Below are positions 12,601 through 23,500 of a stretch of 64,000 nucleotides of DNA, in pieces. Positions within the stretch are counted from its first letter, which is position 1; every line of letters starts with the position of its first letter. Both the position numbers and the translations under genes were made by a program. Source of the stretch: Rhabdornis inornatus. Lineage: Eukaryota; Chordata; Aves; Passeriformes; Rhabdornithidae. The stretch lies in the NCBI GenBank assembly GCA_013397075.1, contig VWZS01000321.1, positions 830,236 to 894,235 on the forward strand. The letters are read 5' to 3'. The notes beneath the pieces are model-generated. The model saw only the letters and a program-made list of their open reading frames with translations, searched no databases and had not been told where the DNA came from.

Positions 12601-14523
12601 TTTTTGCTGGGTTTTGCATAACACGCTTATAAGTAAAATGCTGCCTTTTACACTCAGATGTTCTCTATGAATTCAACTTTATTCTTGGGATTTATTGGCT
12701 TTTTAGTGCTAATTTGGGGTAAATATTAGATTCTCTACTTTATTTGAAGTTATTATGACTTTCTGCATAATTTTTGGTTTCAGTTTCTAGATACACCAGG
12801 AAGTTAGAAGCTTCATCTTAAGAATTTGTTTAGAATTCAAATGTCATTTCTAATTAGGTTACAAAATACAAGTGTATACTGTAAGCACATCTAAGTCTGG
12901 CTTACAATACATTAATTCCAATTTAATGCAGTAGTTTGATAGGTACTTAAAATTGTAGCTTTCTCCTTTGGGATCAATGTATGCCGCTAAAAAAGGAACG
13001 CAGGCACAGGGGTTATGATAGTGGTCTTGTATTAGGATTAGTGTCTTGTCACTTCCACTGAAGCCAATTAAACAACTGCATTTTTGTGCCATCTATTCTT
13101 TAAAGTGTTTCATTAAACTCTGCCAGACCAGGGATGAGAACCTGTCCTTGGAATCAGGTGTTGGTGTGGATTTGCCAGACGGGGCCAGGGCTTACCCAAA
13201 AACAAACACAGCTCCTGAGTGTGCTCTGGGTTCTGCCCTAACAGCAGTGTCCTGGCTTCTGCCACGTTGTGCTGGCCACTGCTGCAAGATCTCAGACTGC
13301 ATGGCACAACAAAACATCCACAAAACACTGGCAAAAATCTGATACATGGAAACTTGCATCTAGTTTCAGTCCTGAAGAATGTGAGAGTTCAGTGACCTGT
13401 GTCAATATTTGCCCTTGCAGAGCTTGTACTTTGACAGTGGTGATTAGTATGGCTGTGCATTTAAAGGTACATGTAAGGGCTGCAGCACTGGGCCCTTGAA
13501 GATTGACCACAATTTATCACTGTATAGTGTACATATTGTACAGTGGATATATTATTAACATTAAGTGCTTCTGTTTTCCTTGGCACTATGGAATTACTGT
13601 GTGCTTCTCTATTTACATTTTGTGAGTGATAAATAGTTTGTATTAGAACAGATGATTTTTAGAGGACCAGTACTGTTTTGCTATGCAGTTCATTCTTAAT
13701 ACATCTGGAATATTTATACAACAGACACTTGAATTAATACTATTAATTAATGCATTTTAAATTATAACAATTCCATACAATTCTCTGGAATTGTGCTTTC
13801 TACTTCAGCACAGGCTTAAAACTCTTGAACTCTGAGGGGAACAGCCACTTTAAACACCTCTCTATGTTTAGAGGAAAAAAAAAACCAAACCCAAACAACC
13901 AAAGAATTTTTTTCTTTCTTAGTAACGCTGTAGGTACGGTAGCAGTTTTTAAGACCAAGTGACCTTTTTCAGATTTGAAAGAAGAATGGCCTTCTTGAAT
14001 ACTGTCTCATCTACCAGTGTATCCAATGTTTCTGATCCTGTAGGACTGCAATGTTGTAGCATTTGTCATAACGTTGACCTGCCTGCTCTGCAGTTACCTA
14101 CTATGTTTTGAGAAAAAAAAACAATTTTAAGTTTACTTAGAGGAGAGCTATTTGAAAAATGGCTTGAAATTGAGATGGCAAGAGAAGGATAATAGTTTTA
14201 AGGTAGACTGAAATGAAAAAAAAAGAAGATAAAGTTATGTGATAACTTAACTTCTCCCCTACAGTACTGTAGTATGTGAGAGTAACTATTTATTTGGTTG
14301 TTTCCAACTGTCTTCCAGTGCTGAAGAAGTTGCTGATGAAGTAGAAATGGAAAGTGAAAAAGCAGAGGACGATTCAGATGAGGAAGATGTCACAGCAATG
14401 GAACAAGAAGATACAAGCCATATGGAATTATTAGGGGAGATGACATGTAACCTGTCTAAATCCCAGGAGAAAGAGCTACGAAAAATAAGAAAAATGGACT
14501 ACAGTTGGATATCAGCCTTATAA
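483..14523 (+). CDS. WDR75: WDR75 (UTP17/Nan1 family) WD-repeat protein, 3' 17 coding exons
   Basis: WDR75 is a nucleolar WD40 protein of the UtpA/t-UTP part of the small-subunit processome. It supports RNA polymerase I transcription and early 18S rRNA processing (family knowledge). The joined exons are 483-607, 929-999, 1537-1653, 2187-2275, 3089-3247, 3553-3612, 3702-3817, 4287-4459, 5192-5355, 7552-7735, 9141-9235, 9621-9716, 10250-10419, 10989-11048, 12115-12258, 12339-12430 and 14319-14523. They total 2120 nt and keep one frame: a split codon plus 705 residues and TAA. Every junction is GT..AG. Signature pieces seen are DGKIRLW, LHWHHDIVMDLAF, LPRLG, DPRTKALVLNG, GHLQFYSLQSD, QATNCCFSEDGSLLAVSFEE, GRLTCSKYL, TPAHVLPSA, and a C-terminus ending DYSWISAL after an acidic run. 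The human protein is about 830 residues, so about 125 N-terminal residues (about four exons) lie left of the window. No frameshift or missing exon was seen. Confidence 0.97.
929..999 (+). CDS. WDR75: WDR75 coding exon
   Basis: It encodes GAYVVSVKDVNLQVYFFKRKLLN, aligning with human GVYVAAVREFYLSVYFFKKK. The acceptor is TTTAACAG and the donor AG|GTAAGA. It ends after two bases of an Arg codon completed in the next exon. Confidence 0.93.
1537..1653 (+). CDS. WDR75: WDR75 coding exon, WD repeat blade
   Basis: It encodes RFSLSTVKTK...NRFSCVVCHPKEDCIATGHADGKIRLW. The histidine/glycine and DGKIRLW ending are a classic WD40 blade. The acceptor is TTTGAAG and the donor CTG|GTATGT splits the Trp codon. 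Confidence 0.95.
2187..2275 (+). CDS. WDR75: WDR75 coding exon
   Basis: It encodes RNFHHKKEYTYSTLHWHHDIVMDLAFTMEG, nearly identical to the human LHWHHDMVMDLAF segment. The acceptor is CCACACAG and the donor GAGG|GTGAGT. Confidence 0.95.
3089..3247 (+). CDS. WDR75: WDR75 coding exon, two blade segments
   Basis: It encodes GTRLLSGGVESVLVQW, then KDFLPRLGSPIEYISM and CCTLHTDN. The SGG-ESVLVxW motif closes one WD blade and the following LGSPIEYI opens the next. The donor is AACA|GTAAGC. Confidence 0.96.
3553..3612 (+). CDS. WDR75: WDR75 coding exon
   Basis: It is a 60-nt exon encoding RISIINSNLRFSRSIQGLIK, aligned with human KIIIIHRNLEASAVIQGLVK. The acceptor TTTCTTTCAG is strong and the donor is AAAA|GTAAGT. 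Confidence 0.93.
3702..3817 (+). CDS. WDR75: WDR75 coding exon
   Basis: It encodes SRDVKTGLVVDPRTKALVLNGEPGHLQFYSLQSDQQLFS. The DPRTKALVLNG and GHLQFYSLQSD strings are family hallmarks. It ends in phase 0 at AGT|GTAAGT. Confidence 0.96.
4287..4459 (+). CDS. WDR75: WDR75 coding exon, unusually GC/CpG-rich
   Basis: It encodes LDIVQRQYIHQAGLKQSDL, VKVAFSARGTWLATVEESEE and then ELQLKLWLYNEEIQ. It is the start of the second propeller, with WLATVE and LQLKLWLYN conserved. About eleven CpG sites occur in 173 nt. That is unlike all neighbouring exons, which are AT-rich. The acceptor is CTTTGCAG and the donor AAAG|GTAATG. Confidence 0.96.
5192..5355 (+). CDS. WDR75: WDR75 coding exon, WD blade
   Basis: It encodes SFELNTRINTPHDNHITDMCF through ILVTTGRDCVFKVWVMVEDTDPE. 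PHDNHITDMCF and the DCVFKVW ending form a WD blade, as in human PHEDCITALCF...DGYFKVW. The donor is GAAG|GTGAGT. Confidence 0.95.
5356..7551 (+). other. WDR75: Large WDR75 intron
   Basis: This 2.2 kb intron holds AT-rich sequence with a pure T run near 6829-6840. I found no exon, no box C/D or H/ACA snoRNA I could support, and no recognisable transposon. A bare 12-bp match to the CR1 end near 5895 is too short to call. Confidence 0.6.
7552..7735 (+). CDS. WDR75: WDR75 coding exon, most conserved WD blade
   Basis: It encodes AQQSVSWSCDFVGSYHNYQ, then ATNCCFSEDGSLLAVSFEE, TVTVWDSLTWDLKCTFC and HPPGNI. This is almost identical to the mammalian segment. The start at 7552 keeps the split Ala codon in frame; the alternative AG four bases later does not. 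Confidence 0.97.
7736..9140 (+). other. WDR75: WDR75 intron
   Basis: This 1.4 kb intron is AT-rich. An ATGATGA box-C-like heptamer occurs near 8147 but has no partner CTGA at the expected spacing, so no snoRNA is called. Confidence 0.6.
9141..9235 (+). CDS. WDR75: WDR75 coding exon
   Basis: It encodes RNICFGRLTCSKYLIGATDY followed by GFLCCWNLLTCA, matching human CFGRLTCSKYLLGATENGILCCWNLLSCA. The acceptor is CTTCTGTAG. The donor GCAT|GTAAGA splits a Leu codon. Confidence 0.96.
9621..9716 (+). CDS. WDR75: WDR75 coding exon
   Basis: It encodes LEWSAHLNVVVLQPDPLSEH and IAAVSWLSKESS. The LNVxVxxPDPxSEnIAA pattern is shared with the human protein. The acceptor is GCTTTTCAG and the donor CAGCT|GTAAGT. 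Confidence 0.95.
10250..10419 (+). CDS. WDR75: WDR75 coding exon
   Basis: It encodes LFVFKPNEPWPIYIQRNL, then AAFVPRDEPE and WLRKSQLFFLTDTQ. These align with human FVFKPSEPRPLYIQ, FVPRDVPE and LNRSQFYFLT. It ends in phase 0 at CAA|GTAAGA. Confidence 0.95.
10989..11048 (+). CDS. WDR75: WDR75 coding exon
   Basis: It is a 60-nt phase-0 exon encoding ELMTLSTTSLEERLTPSSKQ, aligned with human LLTFSTKSPEEKLTPTSKQ. The acceptor is TATTTTAG and the donor CAG|GTACCT. Confidence 0.93.
12115..12258 (+). CDS. WDR75: WDR75 coding exon
   Basis: It encodes LAVEESLPVTPFSLLLGKHR and a diverged linker ending SPAVKE. The ESLPxTPFxxxLGKHR core is conserved; the glutamine- and aspartate-rich remainder is not. 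The acceptor is TTTTTCAAG and the donor GAG|GTAGGA. Confidence 0.93.
12339..12430 (+). CDS. WDR75: WDR75 coding exon
   Basis: It encodes LLHTPAHVLPSASFLCTIF then INSLLISKEN, matching human LLHTPAHVLPSAAFLCSMFVNSLL. The intron before it is only 80 nt. The acceptor is CTTTGCAG and the donor AAAG|GTAAGA. Confidence 0.96.
12431..14318 (+). other. WDR75: Last WDR75 intron
   Basis: This 1.9 kb intron includes a relatively GC-richer block (about 13,130-13,300) that gives overlapping open frames on both strands. None resembles a known protein. An A/C-rich low-complexity tract lies at about 13,872-13,902. Confidence 0.55.
14319..14523 (+). CDS. WDR75: WDR75 terminal coding exon
   Basis: It encodes the acidic C-terminal tail (SEKAEDDSDEEDVTAMEQED) and the conserved end LSKSQEKELRKIRKMDYSWI-SAL, then TAA at 14,521-14,523. 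Acidic tails are common in nucleolar processome proteins. The acceptor is GTCTTCCAG. Confidence 0.97.
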
Positions 14524-14590
14524 ACAGACATCTTACTTTTTTTATACTGCAAATTGCGGATTAAATATTCTTTAAAAAAATTTTTCAGGT
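14524..14590 (+). terminator. WDR75: WDR75 3' UTR with ATTAAA poly(A) signal
   Basis: An ATTAAA hexamer sits at 14,560-14,565, only 37 nt after the stop codon. It is followed by an A/T run where cleavage could occur. A second ATTAAA is near 14,652. The first would give a very short 3' UTR. No transcript data are available to choose. Confidence 0.55.
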
Positions 14591-17500
14591 CCTCTGGCCA
14601 AAAATTTTAGCAGCTTCTCTTTCCAAAGGCATGCGGAACTAGGGGGAGGGATTAAAGTTTTAAAAGCTGATTCTGCTCTTAGTTTATTACTGCAAGATTC
14701 TCTGTGACCTTAGAAAATGCTTAACCTGGTTTGGGGGTTCCCCTCCCCCTTGCAAGTATATTTAAAAGGCTAATAGCAAAGCTGAGTTCATTATCTGACT
14801 TGTGATCAGTTAGCAAAGTGACAGCTCAGCTGCTGAAAATCTGCCCTAATGAGGCTGGGTTACTGCTGCTAAAGCAGCAGCAAATGCCTTCAGCTGGTGA
14901 CAAAGCTTAGCTCAAGGTGTGGCAGGGGAGATCAGGGTGGTTCTTGGTGCTATATACAGGCAAGTAACAAGTCTCCTCCCCAGAAGTTCCTCTCCAAATT
15001 CTGAGACACATGAGAAGTGGTTTAACATGCCTTGTTAGAGAATATAAATATTAATCTTTTGGGGAGTTCACAAAAGATTAGAGTATAGAGAAACAAAAGA
15101 GTGGAGATTATTAGCTGGAGGGTACTCAGTGCATCAGGGTACTGTGAAACCTTTGCAAATATCAAGACAACTGCGTCATGTAGGAGAGGCATGAGTTTAT
15201 GTAACAGCCAGTTGAATAGGCTTTTGATGCATCAGCTGGAATTCCTTTATGTCACTTAACTATACATAGAGTGCAGAATTGAAGTGGTGAATTTGAGGGC
15301 CTAAGAGTGAATACAATCTCCTGTGGTGTTGCAGTATGAAGGCAAGCAGATGCAAATGGCACAGGTCACTAAAAGCTCCGAAGGAACAATATTTTGCTAA
15401 AACTATTTGGATTAAAAATGCTGGAACAAGAACAATCCAACACTCAGTGAAACCTGAGTTCTCCCTACTCTGCCTTTCAAACAAAGTGGAGGACCCTTGG
15501 CTTCCTCTCCTGTGTTAACACCATATAGTGGAAGGCAGTTAGTGGCAACACTTTTAACTTTTTTGGGGAAAATATATCCTACAACAGACAATCTGTCACT
15601 TCCACCCATGTATAGGAATACTGAAATTCATCCTTAGGCATCAAGGAAAGCACCTCAAAATTATTTTTCTGGCAGGTTTACCTCTCCCATTTTAACACAA
15701 AGGCAGTGTTTGCTCCTTTGGTGTGCTGGCAAGTCCTTCATCAGCTGTCACGGGGTTAAACAGGTTCCAGGCTGCAGCCAGGGAGGAATTTGTCTTGTAG
15801 CAGTACCCAGAATGTGGCACAACAGTGACTTGTGCATTTAGGAGTGAGGTACTTTGGATGTTGGGCCTGCCATGGTGAGGGTGTGTGGGGAGTCTTAAAC
15901 CCTGAGAAATGGGAACACTGTCATGGACAGAGGGGCACTGAAAAGAACTGTAAAAACAATTCTACCAATAAGTCTTAGTGCTGGCTTCAGCACATTTTAA
16001 AAAAAGCCAGAAATTAATTTAAAATTTGTTGTAGAAAATTTATCTTTTTATTCTTGAAGTTCACAATCATGGATGTCAAAACATTAATGTGGGGATATGA
16101 AGGTAACGTCAGAAGACATTGGTTTCTGTAGAGCCTTGGAATGCCTGCCATGTAACTTGAATTGAGTAATGACAGTCCCTTGCACACTCTTTATATTTCC
16201 TTCTAATCAGACATTAATGTGAAAAATAGTTAATTGATCCAGTTTCAGACAAGCAGCTAAGGTTAACTTAGTCCCATGGCAGCAAGGGCCTCCTGCATCT
16301 TCTCATACAATAAAGCCAGGTACCACATCTTTTCAGACTATCATTACTTAGGACTGTAAAGCACATTTTATTCTATCAGAGATTACTTGCCTAGGACTAG
16401 TATTACTGATAATCTTAAGGAAAACTTTTAATATTTAGGCATTTTGCTTTTTTGTTTAGGCCTTGGTATGTAGAAAAATAACATTTTAAAACCTGTAAAA
16501 GTTTTTCAAAGTTAATTTCCCTGTAAGTTCATGTCTTATTTCTATCACAAACTTACAGGGCGAGCAGAAAAAGGCACCATATCACAACTCTGGCCAGTTT
16601 TCTGCTTTTGCATTTTTCTCCCTTTTTATAACAGCTTTTTAGATAACCTCATGGTACATGTAGCTGAAGCAAAAAAATCACAACTCCCCAAATGTTACGC
16701 AATTTTTGCTTCCATCCCTCTTATCTGCAGAGCTGAAACTGATAAAGACTTTTCAGAACCTTGGACCAAGTGGATCTTCCCTAAATGAAAAGTTTCAACA
16801 GACCAAGTAGGGGAAATTATTTAAGACTAACTGACAAATGATAGGTTTTGAAAACTCAGAAACATTAAGAAAGTACAGGAGAATAAAAAGTAAGTAGATT
16901 TCCCCCCTTCAAAAATGCACCATATTAGGAAAGACACACTGAAAGGCTTTTGTATTTTTTGTTAAATAACATCAAACTTCAGCTCTGTGAAAAACAAGCG
17001 TGAGTTGAGCAGAGATCTATACACAAGTTGTTGCAAAAGCACTGCATCAAAGCCTGGTGTTACCGTGTCAGCAGCATTTAAGTGTGACTTGAGGAAACCT
17101 TAATATCTGTTCATGTGGGGTTTTTTAAATTCACATGTTCTTGTGAAAGTCAAGTACTTTCCTGGAAACCAAGCCAGTATGAGCAAGAGGCAATTCCTGT
17201 GCAGGTCACCATCTGAAGGTGCAGTTCAGTTTTGTGTTCAGGCAGTAGTGCACTGTGTTAGAAATCTTCACCAAGATACAGCTTTTAGAATTAAATCTTT
17301 TGTCTTTACTGACTTGGTTTCACTTTGCACAGCAGACTGAACGTACTGAGGTAACAGAGGGCCCTCACTTTGTAGTTCTCTCTGTTTTTTCTACTCAAGA
17401 AAGAAATACATTTCTTCGGTTATGGTTTTACTACATTCAATAGGCACATTCTTGACCAATCTTCTAGAAAATGTCCTCTGACTGATACTGCAATTAAAAC

Positions 17501-20500
17501 AATCAAGAATACAGAGGGAGGGCTGCACTGATTTGCCTGTGGCTGCTTTGGAATGCTTTAGTTTTAAAAGAGTTTTCTGCTGTTCCTCAATAGTTTAACT
17601 TTTTTTTTTTTCTATCTTGTGTATCTCAGTAGCCATGAATGGTCTCTGTATTTACTGTGATGCCCTAAGTTAAATCTTAATTTGATATTTTGGCTTCTGC
17701 TTCTTCCTTCTAAAGGCTATTTTAAAGATTTTATTATTCTTTAATAGAAAAATTTGAAACAAAAAGACCATAGAGAGAAGATTGAAATTAATCTCATGAT
17801 TCCAATTATCTGATAGCTACAACATATAAGAAAATACCTCTGCAACATGTAGAGGTCAGTGTTCAGTACCTGCAGGTGCCCTGTGCATCACAGCAGGACA
17901 GCAGTTTCCACAGAAGCAGTCACAGCTTTATTTAGGCTGAGAGACAGACCATGCAAGGGTGGCAGGTGCCTAGAAGGGGACTTGTTTACTTCCCAGATTT
18001 TCCACTCAGACAAGTGGCTGGATAAACATAAGGGCCTGAAATTCCAGCAGCTATGGCAAGCATTACAAAAAATAAATATACAAGCAAGGCCTTATGGATT
18101 ACATTATGGCAATGGGCTTCGACTGAGGGGCTGCTTCCCTGAGACTGCTCAGGTGCTGCTCTAAATACTGAAGAGGTAACCAGTGATTTTAACCCATTTT
18201 TTCTAGTCAAGTGTAGTTCCACAGAGACTGAAAACCACTGCTCTTCAGTGGTATTTTGTGAGGCCCAAACCAGTTACTAGTTAACCGCAGCTCCAACACG
18301 TGCCCTGTCCTTGGTGGGCAGACTTGGCAGGAAAGCTATGGGAAAGGGGCTGGTATTACTAAACAGTAGTTGCTATGGATTTTTGAGTTCAAGAACAGGG
18401 GAAAAAAAAAACCCTGCCAATTGTGCCGCGTGTTTTAGGATCACCTGGATCTTTGTATTTCAGCTTAACAATTGTTTGTCTGTCTAGCCTGGGGGAGGCT
18501 CTCTTAGATACCTCAGTCTGCCAAATCCCAGTCTGCAGTGAGCCTTCTAAAGCACATGCTAACAGCCAAGATTAGAACCAGCAGAGAATAGGACAGAGGA
18601 AAACAACAACAGCTTCAAATATAACTCAGAGAAACCTGAACAGACATTCTGCCCCAAAGCAGAAGAACTGAAGTATATTTATTCTTGACAGATATTTGTC
18701 TGATTTTGCAAACCTCTGATAAAAGCCATTCTATGGTGTGGAATCTGTTCAGTGCTTACCTATTCTGACAGACACAGTTTTTCCTAATAAAAGTAATCTT
18801 CCTTTCCTGCAAAAGTTCTATGTCATTCTGCTATAAGAATCTTTGGGAAAAGAATGAAAGCATGCTACTCTATTTCTTTTAAATAAAATATCATCGCTTT
18901 TAACTTTTATTTCTGCTTTTCCCTGGGTCTTAGTAACACCAGAACTGTCCTTCAGCCCTTCTTTGGGCTAATTACTTACAGATCTAATATTATTCTGACT
19001 AATTAATAATTTCAAGGGCAAAACTTGTCAGGGTCATTAAATACATTTTCTGGATAGTCTAAAGCCTTTTCTTTCTCTCTTTTGGCTTCTACCCCTTGGT
19101 GATTACCTTTAGTATCTGAGCCTTTCTGGTGATGGCAGAAGCAAAGGCAGCAATTTATACATCAGCTAACACCAGTGCTTCACAGCAGACACCTCTCCCA
19201 GTGCAGAATCCCTGCAGAGCACTGTTTTCTGTGGATATCCCAGTTCAAACTGAACAGTGCAGGTTTAGCTTTGGCCTCTGCACAGCATTTCCTTGAGGAG
19301 TTAAGCAGTAGATTGTAATGATGTAAACGGGGATTTAGCCAGGGCAACAAGGTCGCTTACCTCTAAGATTGCAAAAGACATTTAAATAATACTCTGAACA
19401 GCTCTGCATTTTAGCTACTTCACTAACATAAAGGAGAGAGCTTGTCACAGTTAGAGTCTCTTCACAAGATGAAATCATTATCAGAGGGCAGAAATCATGA
19501 ACAATATTTGTGTTTGTACTGTAAAGCCAACTCAGGATAAAATCCCTACTCTTCAGAAATCACTGACAAAGCACCCTTTGACTTTATAGTCCAGGGTCAC
19601 AAAGTCACATTGCCAACAACAAGGTAAAGTACTAAATCTTAAAATACTGCTATAAGCAGTGTTCTGAGTTGTATGTGTGGTTTGAAAGTGAATGTAGCCC
19701 AAGCTTCTTACAAAGAATTTCTTGTTAATATTGGTGGTAATAGAGGGAATGAAACCTTTAGGTAAATACCATAATGAGGCTGTAAGAAAGTTACCACACA
19801 GCTCTGGAAGCTGTGTATCAGCAGTTCCTGAGACTGTGGGTTTCCCTAATGCTTTGAAGACTTAAGTGGCCACCATGGAAAGAAGCATTCCCACCTCCCA
19901 GCTAACATCTGCTGCCTGCTGCTGCATCTCCTGTGCCAACACAAGCGCCCATTGCCTTTGTGGGGAACCGGCTGGGGAAAAAATCTGCTTATAATGAAAC
20001 CAGGTAATACATGAATAAATAGTTTAAGATGTTCACAGAACTGCAGTTCCACTGAGAACAGGGCAGGACTTTTCTGCAAGAGGTTCTTCTGTGCTCAGAA
20101 CATGAAGTTCTAATGTTATACACCCAAACCTCACTCGTTTGTCCCAGAGCCTGTCCCTTGTGCTAGGAGAGCTGTAGCCACACCTAGAACATTCCCAACA
20201 GATGTTTGTTTGGTATGATACCCGAGGTCAGCTCTCATGCAGCAATTCCTGGTTTCTCCTTACACCCTCTTCCTCCTCTCCCAAAATAATAGGTAAATGA
20301 ATAAATAAAGCAGCAGCCAGCAGTTCAAAGAAAATACTTTTAGACTGATAGCATTAAACTGCTGAGGGTGATTATTCTGTTACCTTCTAAAATGAAAACT
20401 GTTAAAGAATTGTGAGCTTTTTAACATGTAAGAAAGTATCATTATTGGAGCCGTGACCTTTGTCCTCTGTTGACCTTTCCAGATGAAGCTGTGTAACTAA

Positions 20501-23500
20501 GAATTAGGCTTATCATTCAAGAACACACACTACAGCCATCAACTCATCTAATTTCTTCATGAGAGCAAGAACAAAGGCATAGGTAGAAGGTAGTGCCCAG
20601 AAAAGCAAGAGTTTTTGCCCATTTTTCAAAATGGCTTTATTACACTGCTAGCTCCTTTATTTTAAACCAGCTAAATCATCCCAGCCATAAAGCTGGTCAT
20701 CAGTTGCTGTTATTGATACCTCAACTTATGTTTGTTTGCAGTGCTACTTTGTTATATTTTTAGATTCAAGTCTGTGATCAAAGCTTTGAATATCTTGGCT
20801 ATTTGATTTCCTTTAGTGACCAAAGGAGTTTTCATTTCTTCCTCAAACCAGTGAAACAAGCCAACAAACAAGCAAAAAAACTCTCCAGCATTATCTGAGA
20901 TGTTATCTCTTTCATTTTTAGTCACTGACTTTACAAATAATAAAGTAACTTGGCTGTCTTTTAAAGTTTGCTAGTCAAAAGCAATATATAAATTTCACAA
21001 AAGTTAGACACTTCTGTAATGAAAAGTTTTGTTCAGGCTAAGTTTCCTCCGTCCTTTGAGCTTCCTTGGCCCTACTCTTCTCTCACTTGCAGTCCCAGCT
21101 CTTCTATAGAAGAAACATAGGGAAAGCAGGAGCATCTTTCACAGTTCTCTTCCTTTTCCACTTAGAAAATGAAGCTTAACATAGCAAGAAATTAAGCTTA
21201 TTTGTCAAAATTATGTTAAGTTCTCAGTATGAAAGACAACTAAATCCTGCCTCAGAAGAAGGCTCAGAGTGGGTTTGACACCTTGGGCTGTTGCCCTGTG
21301 ACCGAGCAGGAGCACAGGGACTGTTGGGATCATGGCTGCAAAGACAAGGAAGAACAAGCCCCAGGGCACATCACTTGAGCCTCTGGATTTTTCTTGTGAG
21401 CTGCAGATTGCTCCATTTCCCCTATCACTTCAAAGAAGGAAAAGTACCAAAAATATGAACAGTAAAAAACAGTGCATGAGCTCTGAGTACAAAGAGACTA
21501 TTTAAACCCTGAAATATCCCATCCTGAAAAGAGCCCTTTTTCACTTGGCATAGCACAAATGAAAGCTGGATTTCAGAGAACTATCACATCTGTAGGAAAG
21601 GAAAATTTTCATAGTGCTTGCTCCATCAGTCTGTACAGTATGTTATTTCTGGACTGCATATTCCGTGAGTAGACTCAGGACACAGAGACAGTTTATCTTT
21701 CCTTTTCTATGAAATCTACTAGCTGATGTCAAGGATTAAGTGGAAAGAAAAACTCACATCAATTCCAAAGTAAAAACCCACTTCTAAATCAACAGGTTAA
21801 GTGAAGCCAGAAAACCACCTTGAATGCCCATCAGTGCAAATCACCTGAAAGCCATAAATAACAACTTTCCAATTAACCAGCAAAGAATGTTCCAAAAACA
21901 TTTCAACTTGGAATAATGCAATGTAAGTAGAACCATTTACAAAATAATTAAAGATGGGCTGAGTTATACAAATAGTGGAGGTTTCCAGCTGCACCTCTCA
22001 GCTCAGAGGCAAATCAAGCCACTTACACAGTTCAGGTAAAACAATTCAGTAGATCCTCTAGAAATGCTGCAAAGATCTCTCTATAGATAGATAAATACAA
22101 TACAACCATGGTTGAGACTTCAACTTAGAGATGGATACCAATGCAAACACAAACATGTCAAAAAAGGAGAGCTTCCTATTTACATGCAAAAAATTTCAGT
22201 TCTTAAGTAGTTTTTCAGACTAAATACTGTGTGATGTATAATATGGAAATCCTGCATCCAGAGAAATAAATTTTAAGCCTGCTTAGCTCTTTGTTAAGAG
22301 AGAAGGAATCTACAGAGACTCACAGGTGCCGCTCAGGTTGCGAGAGTAGCGTCAGCAAGCAAAGGAACAGCAAAGAGGAACAGGGTAAAAAAAACTCCAT
22401 TCCTTAAAACTTAAACCAAAAGGTTCTATGCACAGCACAATAGTGCTAGTTTTCCCCACAATTTTTGGGGTTTGGGTTTGGTTTGACATCCGATGATTAA
22501 TTTCCATCTACCTGGAGCATTCACGTCCCTTTTCCGTATGAATCTTCTGGTGCTGAGCCACAGACTCCTCTCCAGTGGGATGTTCATGGAGACTCTCTCC
22601 TCTTACCAACTGCTCATCTCAATTAACTCCCTGCAGTGTAACCTCCTGATCCAACAGGGCCAAAACTGACCAAAGGGTTCAAAAGTTATTTGGAAGAGGA
22701 GCGGGGGTGAGGGAGACGCACACAGAGAAATTGCAGGAAGTTTCATTTTTCTCATGGAACCAACGTAGAAATCAATTCTCTCCTTTTGTATAACACCCCC
22801 CTAGGCAATCATGCCAAGTGGGAGAGGCAGCTGCTGTGCCTTTTCCCTGCACTCACACACTGGGCCACCTGCAGTACCAGGGATGGAAGAGGATCCAGAT
22901 GATCATGCACAAATGCACAGGGACAAGAATCTCACATTAAGACCCTGCTGACCTATTGACTTAAAATATATTCCAAAAAATGAAATCTAACAAATTCAGT
23001 CTAGGTTATTGTTCTAAATAAGAATAATTAGGAAAGAGCAGAAAGGAGGCTTCCTGCAAGCACATCAAATGGACTTGCATGATTACTAAAATTTCATAAG
23101 TGTTTTATTATAGTAACTATTGAAAAGGTGTTCAACCAGAGATGACCCAAAAACTCTACACATGCAACACAGCAGATCACACCACAGAGAACAACAGACT
23201 AAGTTTGACTCTGGGCAACAGTTAGTTTTGACTCTGGGTTTTACTCTAAGCTTTGATTTTTTAATTTTTGTAGAAGACCCTTTTTTGCTTTAATTTTTAT
23301 TCCTGTGATTATCAGTTGGAGGTTTATAGAACTGATATTCATTCCTGTAGATTTACTGTAGTCTCATATTTTCTGTAAGAGTTTGCTTTAGCATCTGCTG
23401 TTCTTACTTTCATCTGTTTTGATCTCTGTTGTTTTAATTACCATCTTACTAGTTTGCTCGAAATTCACAGGACCTAGAGCCTTACACCAATACAATTTTT

